From an uncultured Bacteroidota bacterium (GTDB lineage Bacteria > Bacteroidota > Bacteroidia > Bacteroidales > UBA12481), in contig CAINOB010000001.1 of the NCBI GenBank assembly GCA_903851365.1, forward strand, positions 1 through 64,000: a stretch of 64,000 nt of DNA. Direction: 5' to 3'. The position numbers were made by a program, and so were the translations under genes. Shown here one piece after another: positions 8,477-22,000 of the stretch (positions are counted from its first letter, which is position 1; the number at the start of each line of letters is the position of its first letter). Below the pieces are notes generated by a model. It was not told the DNA's origin. It did not search any database and saw nothing but the letters and a program-made list of their open reading frames with translations.

Positions 8477-9682
8477 ATGAGTGATCTTTTAGGATACATT
8501 TCGCTGACCGGGCTTTTCCTTTCATTGGTGGTTTTCTTTTACAACAGGGGTTACATAGGGTCCAATCGTTTTCTTGGTTCATTCTTCTTTTTCGCGTGCC
8601 TGTACACTTTTGGCCTGTGCATAGGTATGTATGGGGATTCCCTTAAACTAACAGCTTTATTCGGACCCACCACCATACCGTTTTTCTACCTGCTGGGACC
8701 TTTTTCCTATTTATATGTTAGAAGCGTTTTAAGGGATAGTGCGAAAATATCCAGATCTGATTACCTGCATTTTTTGCTTTTTTTTATTCAGGTAGGTGGG
8801 CTATTGCCATTTTACCTGAGTTCCTGGGAGCACAAACTTGAAATTGCAAGGATCATTCATTCTGAAAATTGGACACTACCTTTTCTTTCAGTCAACGTCA
8901 TTCCTGCCAAAATTAATTATGTTATCAGGCCCCTGCAGATGAGCATTTACCTTATCATTCAATGGTACCTGGTATTGAAATACAATTGGAAGGACCGGCC
9001 ATGGATACCATCAGCACAGCTCAAGACAACCAGGCGATGGCTGGTTATTTTTCTTGGGGTAACGACTTTATGGTTCATAAATACGATTAACATCGTCATT
9101 GACCATATTAGATACAGTACACGTTCCGTATTTCTGCAGCACATTGGTCCGGCCCTGATTCTTGCCGGAATTATTCTAATCATTTTAATTATATGTTTGT
9201 TGCTATACCCTCAGGTCCTGTATGGGTTACCCAGGGTAATTGCAGTCACGGTGCCGGAACCAAACCAAAAAGACCTGACAGAAAGACCAATTAAGGAGCC
9301 TCCACAGGATTTGGTCACAAAGCTTCCGGAACTAAATGCACGGCTTGAATCGCTGGTGAAAAAGAACAAACCATTTCTCGATCCTGATTTCTCCATAAAC
9401 TCGCTTTCGGCTGAACTTAAGGTGCCGGTGCATCACCTCCGGTACTATTTCGGACAATATCTGGATATATCTTTCACCACCTACAAAAACCGACTCCGCG
9501 CTGAATTTGTCAAGAAGCTGATTCAGGCAGGGGAAAGTGATAAGCACAGTGTTGAAGGGTTGGGGCATATGGCTGGATTTTCATCTAAATCGACCTTTTT
9601 CTCTGCTTTCAAAGCAGAAACCGGAATGTCGCCGCTCGAATATCTGCGGACTTTCAGGCAAGGTCCGGATATGTTATCCTAA
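8477..9682 (+). CDS. Membrane-anchored AraC-family regulator
   Basis: A 401-residue fusion. Residues 1-250 form about seven transmembrane helices (e.g. YISLTGLFLSLVVFFYN, TIPFFYLLGPFSYLYV, ILAGIILIILIICLLLY). A cytoplasmic linker (about 255-295) leads to a C-terminal AraC/XylS DNA-binding domain (about 300-395) with paired helix-turn-helices: FSINSLSAELKVPVHHLRYYFG and a second half containing GHMAGFSSKSTFFSAFKAETGMSP, the diagnostic AraC signature. Bacteroidota have many such 7TM-AraC proteins, thought to sense envelope or periplasmic signals and act on nearby genes. The next gene on the same strand, 372 bp downstream, is the giant adhesin; a regulatory link is inference only. Confidence 0.9.
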   Translation: MSDLLGYISLTGLFLSLVVFFYNRGYIGSNRFLGSFFFFACLYTFGLCIGMYGDSLKLTALFGPTTIPFFYLLGPFSYLYVRSVLRDSAKISRSDYLHFLLFFIQVGGLLPFYLSSWEHKLEIARIIHSENWTLPFLSVNVIPAKINYVIRPLQMSIYLIIQWYLVLKYNWKDRPWIPSAQLKTTRRWLVIFLGVTTLWFINTINIVIDHIRYSTRSVFLQHIGPALILAGIILIILIICLLLYPQVLYGLPRVIAVTVPEPNQKDLTERPIKEPPQDLVTKLPELNARLESLVKKNKPFLDPDFSINSLSAELKVPVHHLRYYFGQYLDISFTTYKNRLRAEFVKKLIQAGESDKHSVEGLGHMAGFSSKSTFFSAFKAETGMSPLEYLRTFRQGPDMLS

Positions 9683-10054
9683 AAACAATCACTCCCGTTT
9701 TTTAATTTTTAGGAGTGCTTGAACTAAAAAAAAATCAAAAAATCCTCTTTTTTTGAACACTTTTGTTTAGTTAGGCGTTCTACGCCTGATTACGCACCTA
9801 TTGGAAAGGGATTACAAGGATCTTAACGAACTCTGTTGTTCGAATTATATACCTATGAATAATAAGACTATAAATGAATAGTGCCATGTATACAAGATTA
9901 AAAAACGGTTTTCGGCTGTCTTTTCTACTCATTTTGTTGCAGCGGTTACTCAGAACGGTCTGGAGCAGTTTTATATTCGGACAGTCTCGGGCTTGAGAGC
10001 ATCCGCTTATAATCCTAAATTAAAAATTGCCTGATTTAAAAGAAAGTAATTCAA
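9683..10054. other. 372-bp gap before the adhesin gene
   Basis: AT-rich at first (9715-9760), with no strong terminator or TAnnTTTG promoter that I can support. It contains a 40-codon open frame at 9874-9996, described separately. The length fits a 5' regulatory region for the adhesin. Confidence 0.4.
9874..9996 (+). CDS. Possible 40-residue peptide upstream of adhesin
   Basis: ATG at 9874, stop TGA at 9994. The peptide begins MNSAMYTRLKNGFRLSFLLI and continues hydrophobic, so it resembles a signal peptide or small membrane peptide. It ends with a FIFGQ segment reminiscent of the adhesin's own signal-peptide end. It could be a small membrane peptide, a leader, or the remnant of a decayed adhesin start. 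No ribosome-binding or conservation evidence is available. Confidence 0.2.
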   Translation: MNSAMYTRLKNGFRLSFLLILLQRLLRTVWSSFIFGQSRA

Positions 10055-13000
10055 ATGGCCAAAAGCAGAGTTTCAATATTCAGAGCATTAATTATCGTAT
10101 TAATGACCATGTTTTTCCTGTTGCCTTTTGGTAAAGTTTCCGGGCAAAACTGTTCAGTTAATGCCGGGATTCCTCAGACGATATGCGCCAATGATCCATT
10201 GATACTATATGGCAGCAAATCAGGCTCTTTCCCTGGTTCACCGGTTACCTTATGGACACAGGTTTCCGGGCCGGCTGCATCGATTGCCTTGCCAAACAGT
10301 TTAGTTACAGCAGTGACAAATATCACCGGTAACACCACTCTGACTTTCCGCCTGGAAACCACGTGTTTGGACGGATCATTAGTTTATCAGGACGTTACCT
10401 ATACCATTCTTCCGGTAGGCAATCCTTATGCCGGGCCTGACCGCACCTATTGTCCGGGGCAAACCGGGCCACTTGCCGCCACCCCTGCCGCAGCCGGCGA
10501 AACCGGACTTTGGACTGGTTCAGGCAATGGCATAACAGTAGATCATCCGGGAGATTACAATTCAACCCTGACTATTTCAGGTTCATCTGCAGGGTCAACC
10601 ACTTTGCGTTGGACAGTTACCAATAACACCAGCCACTGTTCCGCGTACGACGATGTGATTATTACCAATCTTGGGGGGATTACGGTAGATGCCGGCCCTG
10701 AGCAGACTCTGGCCAATTGTTATTCCACTACCCAATCTACAAGCCTTGAAGGTTCTTATGCCGGCACTTTCAGCAGCGGTCAGGGGGGAACCTGGACCGT
10801 TGTTTCCGGACCTAACGTGCCAACAATTGCAAATATCCACCAAAATAACACTGGAGTTTCAGGTTTGATTGAGGGTAACTATGTTTTCAGATGGGAAGTA
10901 GTCGGTCCGTGTACTTCAGGAAGCGACCTCGTTACGATCCACGTACCCGCTGCTACAGCGAGTGTCACCGGAACCGGAACTCAGGCCGGTCCCAATATCA
11001 GGGTGGAATACTGCGATGGCAGGACGTCTACGTTTTTAACCGGTCCGGTACCCTTATATGTCAATGAAACGGTTTTATGGACACAAGTACTGGGTGCCGG
11101 CCTGGGGCCGGCACTTCCGGCGGGATCCATAGTAAACCCGGCTCTTTCAGTCACAGAAGTCAAAAACCTGAATCCGGCCTTTGACTACCGGTTCCAGTAC
11201 ACCATAACAAATCCGTTGTTTTCATGTGCTACTTTCGCATTAACCACGGTCGCCTATTACAGGTTTGCCCCAACCTTAACGATCAATTCAGTTGATCCCA
11301 TCGTTTTACCGTGCAACACCTCCACGGCATCGATCGATTATACCGAAGGTGGTTCGGGCACCACCGAATTCAGCGTGATCAGCGGTCCGGCCGGCACAGG
11401 ATATACCTATCCTTCAAACTGGCTTATTGCACCAAGTAATCCACTGAATATTACAGGTCTAACCAAATCAGGCACTTATGTCATCCAAATGCGGAGATAC
11501 ACCACTGAAAATGTGAGTTGTGTTACCCAATATGATCAAATCACGGTAGTCACCTCTTTCGCGGGGGAAGCAGCCAATGCCGGTACCGACCAGATCCTGG
11601 ACTGCAATGTTACCACCACCGCCCTTCAGGGAAACGACCCCTTGTTAACCGGAGTAGGTCAGGGAACCTGGTCGCAAGTCAGCGGTCCGAGTACCATTCT
11701 CATTGCACATCCCAGTCATCATAATCCAACATTAACTATTAATGGATTGATACCCGGTTCGCTATACGTTTTCCGCTGGATCGTAACAGGTGGTCCGGGT
11801 TGTCCGGATACGCAGGATGATGTTACCGTAATAACAGCTACTGCAGTTCCCCTTGCTGTAGATGCCGGTCCGAATCAAAGTGTTTGCACCAACACACCCG
11901 TTTTACTAAATGCTACTGCAAAAACACACATTTTTGAAATCGCAACCTGGACGGTAGTCCCCAGCGCAGGTGTTGTATTTTCGGATATTCATGACCGGAA
12001 AGCCACTGTAACCGGACTGCAACCCTTTACAACCTATACATTTACTTGGACGATCAGTAACGGTTGCGGATCTGCCAGCGATTTTTTGACGATTGATGTA
12101 AGCGACACTAATGGACCAAAGGCATCTATTGCCGGTCCCGATCAGTGTTTGGCCACAGCGCCTGCACTTTTCACGCTTACCGGAAATGATCCTTCTCCGG
12201 GTACTGGTCAATGGAATCAGCTTGCCGGCGGGCCAAATATTGCAACCATTAGTAATACAACACTATACAATGCGACCATCAATAACATGGTTGTTGGAAC
12301 CTATACTTTTGAATGGGTGATTTCACGCGGTGGCTGTGTTCCAACACGCGACACGGTGGTGGTCACAGTTAACCCGCCTGGCGTTACTCCCGCCAATGCC
12401 GGAGCCGATAAATTTGTATGCGGATCCACTACTACTCTTAGTGCCTCCGGTAGTAACCCGGCGGCAGGATCAACAGCAGTCTGGACACAAACCGGCGGTT
12501 CCGGAGGGGTGACTATCGTTTCCCCAACAAGTGCAACCACCAATATTACCGGGTTGCAGGCCGGTGGAGAATCATCTGCAGTTTACCGTTTTCAATACAC
12601 CATTACCAATGGTGCCTGTGTTTCCTCGGATGAAGTCACAGTTTTTGTTTCAGACCCGGGTTCGCCGGCAGTCATTCCCCTGGCTTCGGCTACTGTTTGC
12701 GGCGCTTCGTCAGTGGTTTTAACCGCGGACGCTATCACCGCCGGAACGGGAATCTGGGAAGTTGTTTCCGGACCGAATACCCCTTCTTTTGCTGCCGGGA
12801 CGCGTACTTCAGCAACCACAACAGTTAACAACCTGATTACCGGGAGTTATCGGTTTAGATGGACAGTAACCGGTGGGACATATTGTACCCCATCATCAGA
12901 TGAAATCGATGTTACCGTAACGATGAATGCCAATGCAGGAGCCGATCAAAGCTATTGCGAATCAGTAACTTCAGTAAACCTGTCCGGAACTACCTCAAGT

Positions 13001-16000
13001 GTCGGAACCTGGACCCAGGTTGGCTCAACACCAAAAGCAGCGACTATAACCACCACTTCCACCAATACAGCCACGGCATCCGATCTGACATTACCAGGCG
13101 TTTACACGTTTCAATATGCTATCTCGGTTGCCGGATGCACATCAACTGATCAGATGACTGTTACGATCTATTCCCCGCCAAGTATTGCAAATGCAGGTAC
13201 CGACCGTTCGCTCTGTAATCAGGCAGCTATTACTATGGCCGCTGATGTACCACTTTCAGGGACCGGCACCTGGAGTGTTCTCTTACGGCCTGCCGGCGAT
13301 ACCGGAACCTTTACCAATGTGAATGTCAATAATACAACCTATACACCAACCGCCGGAGTATTTGGCTTATATGTATTCCAATGGACTGTTGCCAACTCCA
13401 CCTGCAGTAATGCCGACCAGGTACGAATCAACAATTATGCAGCCCCATCACCTTCAGTGCCAGGCGCCAACCAAAACGTGACCTGTTCAACCAGCACAGT
13501 TATGGCAGCCACCAATCCGGCAAGTGGAACCGGAACCTGGACCTTTGATTCGAAAACCGGTAGCGGACCCACACCCGTGATTTCAAACCCACTTTTATAC
13601 AATACAACCATCACCGGGTTAGGTCCAAAAGCGGATTTCACACCTGAAACCTATACATTCAAATGGACCGTAACAAACGGAAGTTGTCCACCGAATGAGA
13701 GCACTATGACGATTACCGTTTATCAAACCCCAACTATAGCTACTGCAGGGCCCGATCAGGCATTATGTAATCAAACTTCAGTACTTCTGGCTGGAAATAA
13801 TCCGACGGTAGGTACCGGAACCTGGACTCAGATCAGTCCGGCTCACCATCTTGAAACCTTTGCCCCGAATGCAAACACCAATAATGCCACAGTAAACAAT
13901 CTGGATCCCGGAAAAACTTATGTTTTCCGATGGACAACTGCAACTGCTTCCTGCTCAACCTTTGACGAGGTCACCATCGTTAATTCTGCCCTTCCAAGTA
14001 CAGCCGATGTGAGTGCAACGGTTACCTCCTATTGTACACTGGTGCCCATTGCTTTAGTTGGAAATGCACCTGTTACCGGAACCGGATCCTGGGAGCAGAT
14101 ATCCGGACCCACGTTGAGCATCCCCTCACCAAACGCTGCAAGTACCTATGCCTATGGCGGAACTGTTGGTAACGCTTATCAATTCCGTTATAGCATCAGC
14201 AACGGAACCTGCACCCCCAGTACAGCTGATGTGACGGTGAATATTTATGCTCTGCCAAGCCAGGCGCTCGCTGGTTCTGACCAAATGGTTTGTGATGTTA
14301 CTCCGGCAACAACGATAACGATGAATGGAAACGCTCCGGTTGCCCCAATAACCGGAGAGTGGACCAAAGTTAGCGGTCCGGCCAGCTATGACATCCATAC
14401 ACCAACGTCGCCAACTACAGTGATCGACAATCTTCAACCCGGAACTTATGTGTTCAGATGGACCCACATTAATGGAACCTGTACCAAAAGTGATGATATG
14501 CAGGTTACTGCGTACGGTGCAACAACTGTATCCAATGCTGGCATCGCGCAAACCAGATGCAATGTTACTACCTTTACTATGGCAGCCAATACGGCAGGAT
14601 CGGGTGAAACCGGAACCTGGGTCAGGATCAGCGGTCCGAATAACCCGACCATTACAGCTGTCAACTCCCCCACAACAACCATAACAGGAACCATTCCAGG
14701 TACTTATGTTTTCCGTTGGAGAATAACTAGCGGAACCTGTCCTACCTATTCTGAAAGTTTTGTGACAATTACGAACCGGACGGCTATCAGCTTGACAGGT
14801 CCTTCGAGTGCCTCAGTCTGCGAAGATGGAACACAGACATTATCGGTATCAGCCTCTGGTGGTACCGGTTCCTATAATTATCAATGGCAATACTTTAGTG
14901 GAGCCTGGACGCCGGTTGGACCTAATTCCAATAGTTATACCCCGCCAACATTCCCTGCTCACGGCACTTATGATTACCGGGTGATTGTAACCGATCAGGT
15001 TCCATCGGATGAAGGTGGTTGCTCAACCACATCAGCCACTGCCACTATTACGGTGGTTGTTGATCCGACCATTACCGGTCAACCTTCAAGCCCTGCAGCT
15101 ATTTGCGTGGGAGGTACAACAGCCAATATGACGGTAACGGCAACAGGCGGCACACCCCTGCTCACCTATCAATGGCAATATTTTAACGTAACCTGGGGTA
15201 ATGTATCCGCCGGAGTACCTGCTGGTGCCACCTATACAGGAGGTACCAGCGCCAGTATGTCAGTGGCGGGCATCACCTCTGCCACCACTCATGATTACCG
15301 GTGTTTGGTGTCGGCTACCGGAAACCATTGTGTTACAGCTATTTCCAATACGGTAACTGTAACTGTGATTCCTGATCCTGCAATCAGCAGCCACCCGGCC
15401 AGTATAACCATTTGCAGCGGGTCAACTACCACACTTACGGTTACTGCCACCGGAGGTACCCCAGCCCTTCATTATCAGTGGCAGTCATCGGCCAATGGTA
15501 CTTCAGGGTGGACCAATGTGGGGACTGACAGCCCTTCCTACCTGACAGCAGCCTTAACAGTTACAACCTATTATCATGTGATTATTACAGCCATAGGAAG
15601 TGATTGCAATACAATAACCTCCAACACCGCAAAAGTCTCTATTCCGCATGTCACTACTCAGCCTGTTGCTACTACCAATATCTGTGATGGTGGAACTGCA
15701 ACGCTTTCTGTTGTTGCAGGATCTGATGGTGGTACAGCTTCATATACCTATCAATGGGAATATTTTAACGTAACCTGGGGCAATGCACCGGGTGTCTCTA
15801 CTAACAGTAATTATACAACCCCGGTTCTCGCATCTCCGGTAACCTATCAATATCGGTGTATTATCACCACTGCTACGCCAAGTTGTACAATTACATCCAA
15901 CACAGCAAACGTTGTGGCAGTGGCCGACCCGGCAATTCCAATTGTGGCCGACAGAAGTATCTGTGTTGGTGGAACCACCATATTAACTGTGGCTCCTACC

Positions 16001-19000
16001 GGAGGGGTGGGTGCCTTCTTATATCAGTGGGAAAGTGCCGCAAACTGCGGTGGAGCTTTTGCTCCGATTGCCCTCGCAACCAGCGCCAGCTATACCCCGC
16101 CTGGAGCAACATTGGGAACCGCAGGAACTTATTACTATCATTGCGTTGTTACCCAAACGGCTTCGGGCTGTTCAACAACATCCAACTGTATTACCTTAAC
16201 CGTGGTGCCCAAACCGGCCATAACCGTTCAACCGGCTTCCTTCACCACCATCTGCAGCGGTACAACAACCACCTTGTCAGTTACTGCTACCGGCGGCACC
16301 CCGTCGCTGGATTACCAGTGGCAGTACAACACAACCGGTTGCGGCGCCGGATCTTGGAATAATATCCTTGTCGGAGGCAATTCGAGCACTTATACGACAG
16401 CCCACAACACACAAACTTATTACTACCGTGTATTGGTTTCCGCGACCGGTAGCGGTTGTACTACGATAATATCCGATTGTGCCACGGTATATATGCCCCG
16501 GATTACCACCGAACCCAGTGCCAGCAATCCTGAGATTTGCGTTGGCGGGACCTCAACCTTGTCGGTCGTTACAGAAACCGGCAATCCTGCCATTGGATAT
16601 TCTTACCAGTGGCAATATTACAATAGTACCACTAGCACCTGGAACAATGTGGCTGACGCGACTCCAGCCGGGGCCCTCTATACCAATGCAACGACCGCCA
16701 GCATGACTGTTGCCGGGATGACTCCCTCTGCTGCACACCTTTTCAGGGTGGTCATTCAGGTTACCTCTCCGGCGTGCACCGAATTAACTTCTTCTTCGGT
16801 TACCGTGACAGTGAAGAACGATCCCGGCATTTCGGGACCACCGGTCGAGGGTACGGTTTGCAACGGAAGTACCTATGCCCTTCATGTTACAGCAACCGGA
16901 GGCACTCCCTCACTGAATTATCAATGGCAGGTTTCCTCCTCGGATTCTCCTTACGTTTGGGCTGATGTTTCCACTGGAACCGGCGGACAAACTAAAGATT
17001 ATACGACGGCTGGCCTTACGACCAATAAATGGTACAAAGTTAACATTACCGCCACCGGTAGTGACTGTAACACAATCAGTTCCACGCCGGTAAAAGTAAC
17101 AGTCAATAATTTATCCCCCGGAACTATCGGGGGTGCCCAAACGATCTGTGAAAACGGTACACCAACCGGGTTAACCAATACCGGAGATGCAACCGCTGTT
17201 GAAGCCGGCGCGGTCATTAGTTATCAATGGCAGAGTCATGTTTTGTCCGGTAGTTATTCAGATATTCTTACCGCAACTAACGCAACTTATTCCCCCGGTC
17301 CGCTTACCGTGGATACTTGGTACCGCAGGGTAGCCACCTCTACGCTCAATGCAGTTGCCTGTTCGTCCAATTCAAATGAAATAATTGTTACAGTTAACAA
17401 TCTGACTGCCGGTGTAATCGCAGCCGATCAAACCATTTGCAGCGGTTCTGATGTTGCAGCCTTTACGGTTTCCACCGCGGCAACAGCCGATGGAATAATC
17501 TCCTATCAATGGCAGATCAGTACCGACGGAGCTATTTATTCTAATATTCCGGTTGGGGGAACATCAGCAACTTATGATGAAGGTACTTTAACATCCGACA
17601 GGTGGTATCAACGCATTGCCACCTCCACACTGAACACGGTAGCTTGCTCGAAAACATCCAATGTCATCCATGTATTCGTTAACAATCTCGATCCGGGATC
17701 GATTTCCGGAGGTGAAACCATCTGCTCCGGCGGTGATCCGGCAATTATTAATTCAGCAGGTGCTTATTCTGGCGACGGAACTCTCAGCTATACATGGTAT
17801 TACAGAACCTCAGCCACCGGACTCCCGCCAACGGGCTGGACTGCAATTGGCTCAAGCAATACTGCATCGTATGACCCACCGTCCGGCTTAACAGCCGACC
17901 GGTTCTACAGCCGTTTAACCACCTCGGTTTTAAACACGGTTTCCTGTACAGCCGCTTCAAACATCATTGCCGTTTATGTAAACAACCTCACTCCCGGAAC
18001 CATTCAATCCGCACAAACCATCTGCGACGGAGGAACCGCAAACCTGTTAACGACTGCCACCGCACCAACAGCTGATGGGACTATCTCTTATCAGTGGGAA
18101 ATCAGCACAACCAGCGGAGTAGCAGGATTCAGCGACATTGCGCTTAACGGAACCAATGCCAGTTATCAGCCTCTTTCGCAAACCCAGGACACCTGGTACC
18201 GGAGAAGGATAATATCAACATTCAACACAATTCTCTGTACGGCAACCTCACCAGCCATCCAGGTTACGGTAATCAATTTTACATCTACTAATACCATCGG
18301 AACCGCACAGACCATTTGTAACGGTACCACAGCCTCCCTAACCGGGAACGCAGTGACCGGCGATGCCGCTGCCGCCTATGTATGGCAATTCAGTACCGAC
18401 AATGCTACCTATAACCCGGTAGTTCCAGCAGGAACCTCACAGAATTACACAACCAATTCACTCACTCAGAATACTTGGTTCCGAAGGGTTGCCACGATGA
18501 CAGTAAACACCGTACCGTGCTCGATAACCAGTGCTCCTCTGTTGGTAACGGTCAACAATCTCTCCCCCGGAACTATCGGGGGTGCCCAAACTATCTGTGA
18601 AAACGGTACACCAACCGGGTTAACAAATACCGGAGATGCAACCGCCGTTGAAGCTGGATCGGTCATTACCTATCAGTGGCAGAGCCATGTTGCTGCCGGG
18701 AGCTATGCAAATATTCTCACCGCAACTAATGCAACCTACTCACCCGGTGCGCTTACGGTTGACACCTGGTACCGCAGGGTAGCCACTTCCACCTTAAATA
18801 GTGTTGCCTGCTCCTCCAATTCAAATGAAATCATTGTTACGGTTAATAATCTGACTGCCGGCACCATATCGTCTGCTCAAACCCTTTGCGAAAATTCATC
18901 GGCCTCTTTAACCGGCACCCTTCCAACTTTTGACGGCACGGTAACTTACCAATGGCAAAGCAGCCCGGATAACAGTACCTGGAGCAATGCAGCCGGCACA

Positions 19001-22000
19001 AGCACTAACCAAAATTACACCACGGCTGCTCTAACTGCCGACACCTACTTCCAACGTATCGTCAAATCCACTCTCTCAGCAATAGAGTGTACCAAAACCT
19101 CTCCTTCGATACTTGTAACCATCATCAATTTCGATCCGGGTTCCATAGCGGGCGATCAAACCATCTGCAGCGGAACAAACAATGCTGTTCTAACCAGCAG
19201 TGCCACGGGAACCGGCGATGGAACATTCTCCTATCTCTGGGAGCGGTCCCTCATCGATTCACCTTACTCCTGGACCTCAACCGGAGTTACAACGGTTACC
19301 TATCCCGCCACGGCTCACACCGCGGATACCTGGTACCGCCGAAGGACCAGGGCCAACCTGAACAGTACGGACTGCGACAAATACTCCAACGTCATCCGGG
19401 TTACGGTTAACAACCTTACCTCCGGAACTATTCAATCCGCGCAAACCATTTGCGAAGGTGACATTCCTGCCCTGTTAACTACGGCAATTGCAGCCACCAA
19501 CGACGGAACGTTGACCTATCAATGGGAAATCAGCACAACCAGTTCATCCTCAGGTTTTTCTGATATTGCGCTCAACGGAACCAACGAAACTTATCAGCCC
19601 CTGCCACTGATTCAGGACACCTGGTACCGGAGAAGGGCAATCTCAACTCTTAACCTGATAGCCTGCAGTGCAACGACCGCTGCGATCCAGATCACGGTGA
19701 ATAACTTTACCTCTGCGAACACTATTTCCGCGGATCAAAATATATGCTACAACACAACTGCCTCATTAACAGGGAATATTGTTGCAGGCGACGGGAGCAT
19801 TACCTACCAATGGAAAAGCAGCACCGACAATAATTCATTTAGTAATGTTGCAACTGGTGGAACCTTGCAAGACTACACAACAAGTGCCCTTACTCAGGAC
19901 ACCTGGTTCCGGAGAGTCGCTACTTCGACCCAAAATTCAGTTGCTTGTACATTAACCAGCACTTCCATCCTGGTTAGCGTAAAACCTATACCTTCAGTAA
20001 CCTCCGGCCTTGTTCAAACTATCTGCACCAATACGGCAGCAAGTCTTACCCTGACAACTTCTCCTGATGTTCCGGGAACAACATTCTCGTGGCCGGCACC
20101 AACCATTTCCGGTGTCCCAGGAAATATTACAGGCGGAACGGCAAGATCGGCACCGGGAACCACTTCTCCTATTAGCAATACTTTGGTAAATACCACCTCG
20201 ACACCGCAAACTGCAACCTATATAGTAACGCCTACCGGTCCTACCGGTTGTGTAGGGACAACCCGAAATGTGGTTATCACTGTCAACCCTTCGGCCCAGG
20301 TCAATATCCCGGCCAATCAGGTCGTTTGCAATAATGCCTCCACCACTTTGGTTACATTCGGTACCACGCGTACAGGTGGAACTACCACCTATACCTGGGC
20401 AAACGACAATACAGCCATCGGCCTGGCAGCCGCCAGCATCGGCAATGTCACTGGTATTCCGTCCTTTACTGCCACCAACAGCGGAACTTTGCCTATCACA
20501 GCCAACATTACGGTTACCCCGACCTTTACCAACGGATCGGTCAGTTGTTCGGGCACCTCACAAACTTTTACGATCACTGTAAATCCATCGGCTCAGGTCA
20601 ATATCCCGGCTAATCAGGTCATCTGCAATTCGGGTTCCACTACTTCAGTCACATTCAGTACCACCCGTACCGGAGGCACAACCACTTACACCTGGGCAAA
20701 CGACAATACCGCTATCGGTCTGGCTGCCAGCAGTGCTGGCAATTCCACCGGCATTCCATCCTTTACCGCCACCAACAACGGCACTGCACCCATCACAGGT
20801 ACCATTACCATAACTCCAACCTTTACCAATGGGTCCGTCAGTTGCAGTGGTACAGCGCAAACTTTCACCATCACGGTCAATCCGACGGCTCAGGTGAACC
20901 AGCCGACCAGTCAGGTAGTCTGCAATAACTCAGGTACCTCTACCGTAACCTTCGGTACAGGAAACAGTGGTGGAACAACCACCTATTCCTGGACCAATGA
21001 CCAGCCTTCAATCGGTCTGGCTGCCAGCGGGACCAACACTCCGACCATTCCGTCCTTTACTGCCACCAACAGCGGATCAACGCCGGTTGTTGCCACGATT
21101 GTGGTCACCCCAAGCTTTACTAACGGATCAGTAAGCTGCACCGGATCTTCGAAAACTTTTACCATTACGGTGAATCCAAGCGGTCAGGTCAATGTCCCGG
21201 CTAATCAGGTCGTTTGCAATGGGGCCTCCACCTCACTGGTCACCTTCGGCACCACCCGTACAGGAGGCACAACAACCTATACCTGGGCAAACGACAATAC
21301 CAGCATCGGGCTGGCTGCCGCCAGCGTTGGCAATGTCACGGGTATTCCGTCCTTTACTGCCACCAACAGCGGAACTTCGCCCATTTCAGGCACTATCACC
21401 ATCACTCCGACCTTTACGAACGGATCAGTCAGTTGTTCGGGCACCGCACAAACATTTACGATCACGGTGAACCCATCGGCGCAGGTAAATATCCCGGCAA
21501 ATCAGGTCGTCTGCAACGGGGCCGCTACCTCACTGGTCACGTTCGGAACCACGCGTACCGGGGGTACCACAACCTATTCATGGACCAACGACCAGACTTC
21601 AATCGGCCTGGCAGCTGCCAGCGTCGGAAATGCCACCGACATTCCGGTATTTACTGCAACCAACAACGGAACTTCACCGATCACAGCAAGCATAACGGTC
21701 ACACCGACCTTTACTAACGGATCGGTAAGTTGCAGCGGTACCGCACAAACATTTACCATCACGGTCAATCCAACGGCTCAGGTCAATATCCCGGCCAATC
21801 AGGTCGTCTGCAATTTGGGTTCCTCCTCCCTGGTCACTTTCAGCACCACACGTACCGGAGGCACAACAACCTACACCTGGGCAAATGACAATACCGCCAT
21901 CGGACTGGCAGCATCAAGCTCTGGAAATGTTACCACCATTCCGGTATTTACTGCCACCAATAGCGGCACTTTACCCATCATGGCTAACATTACCATTACA

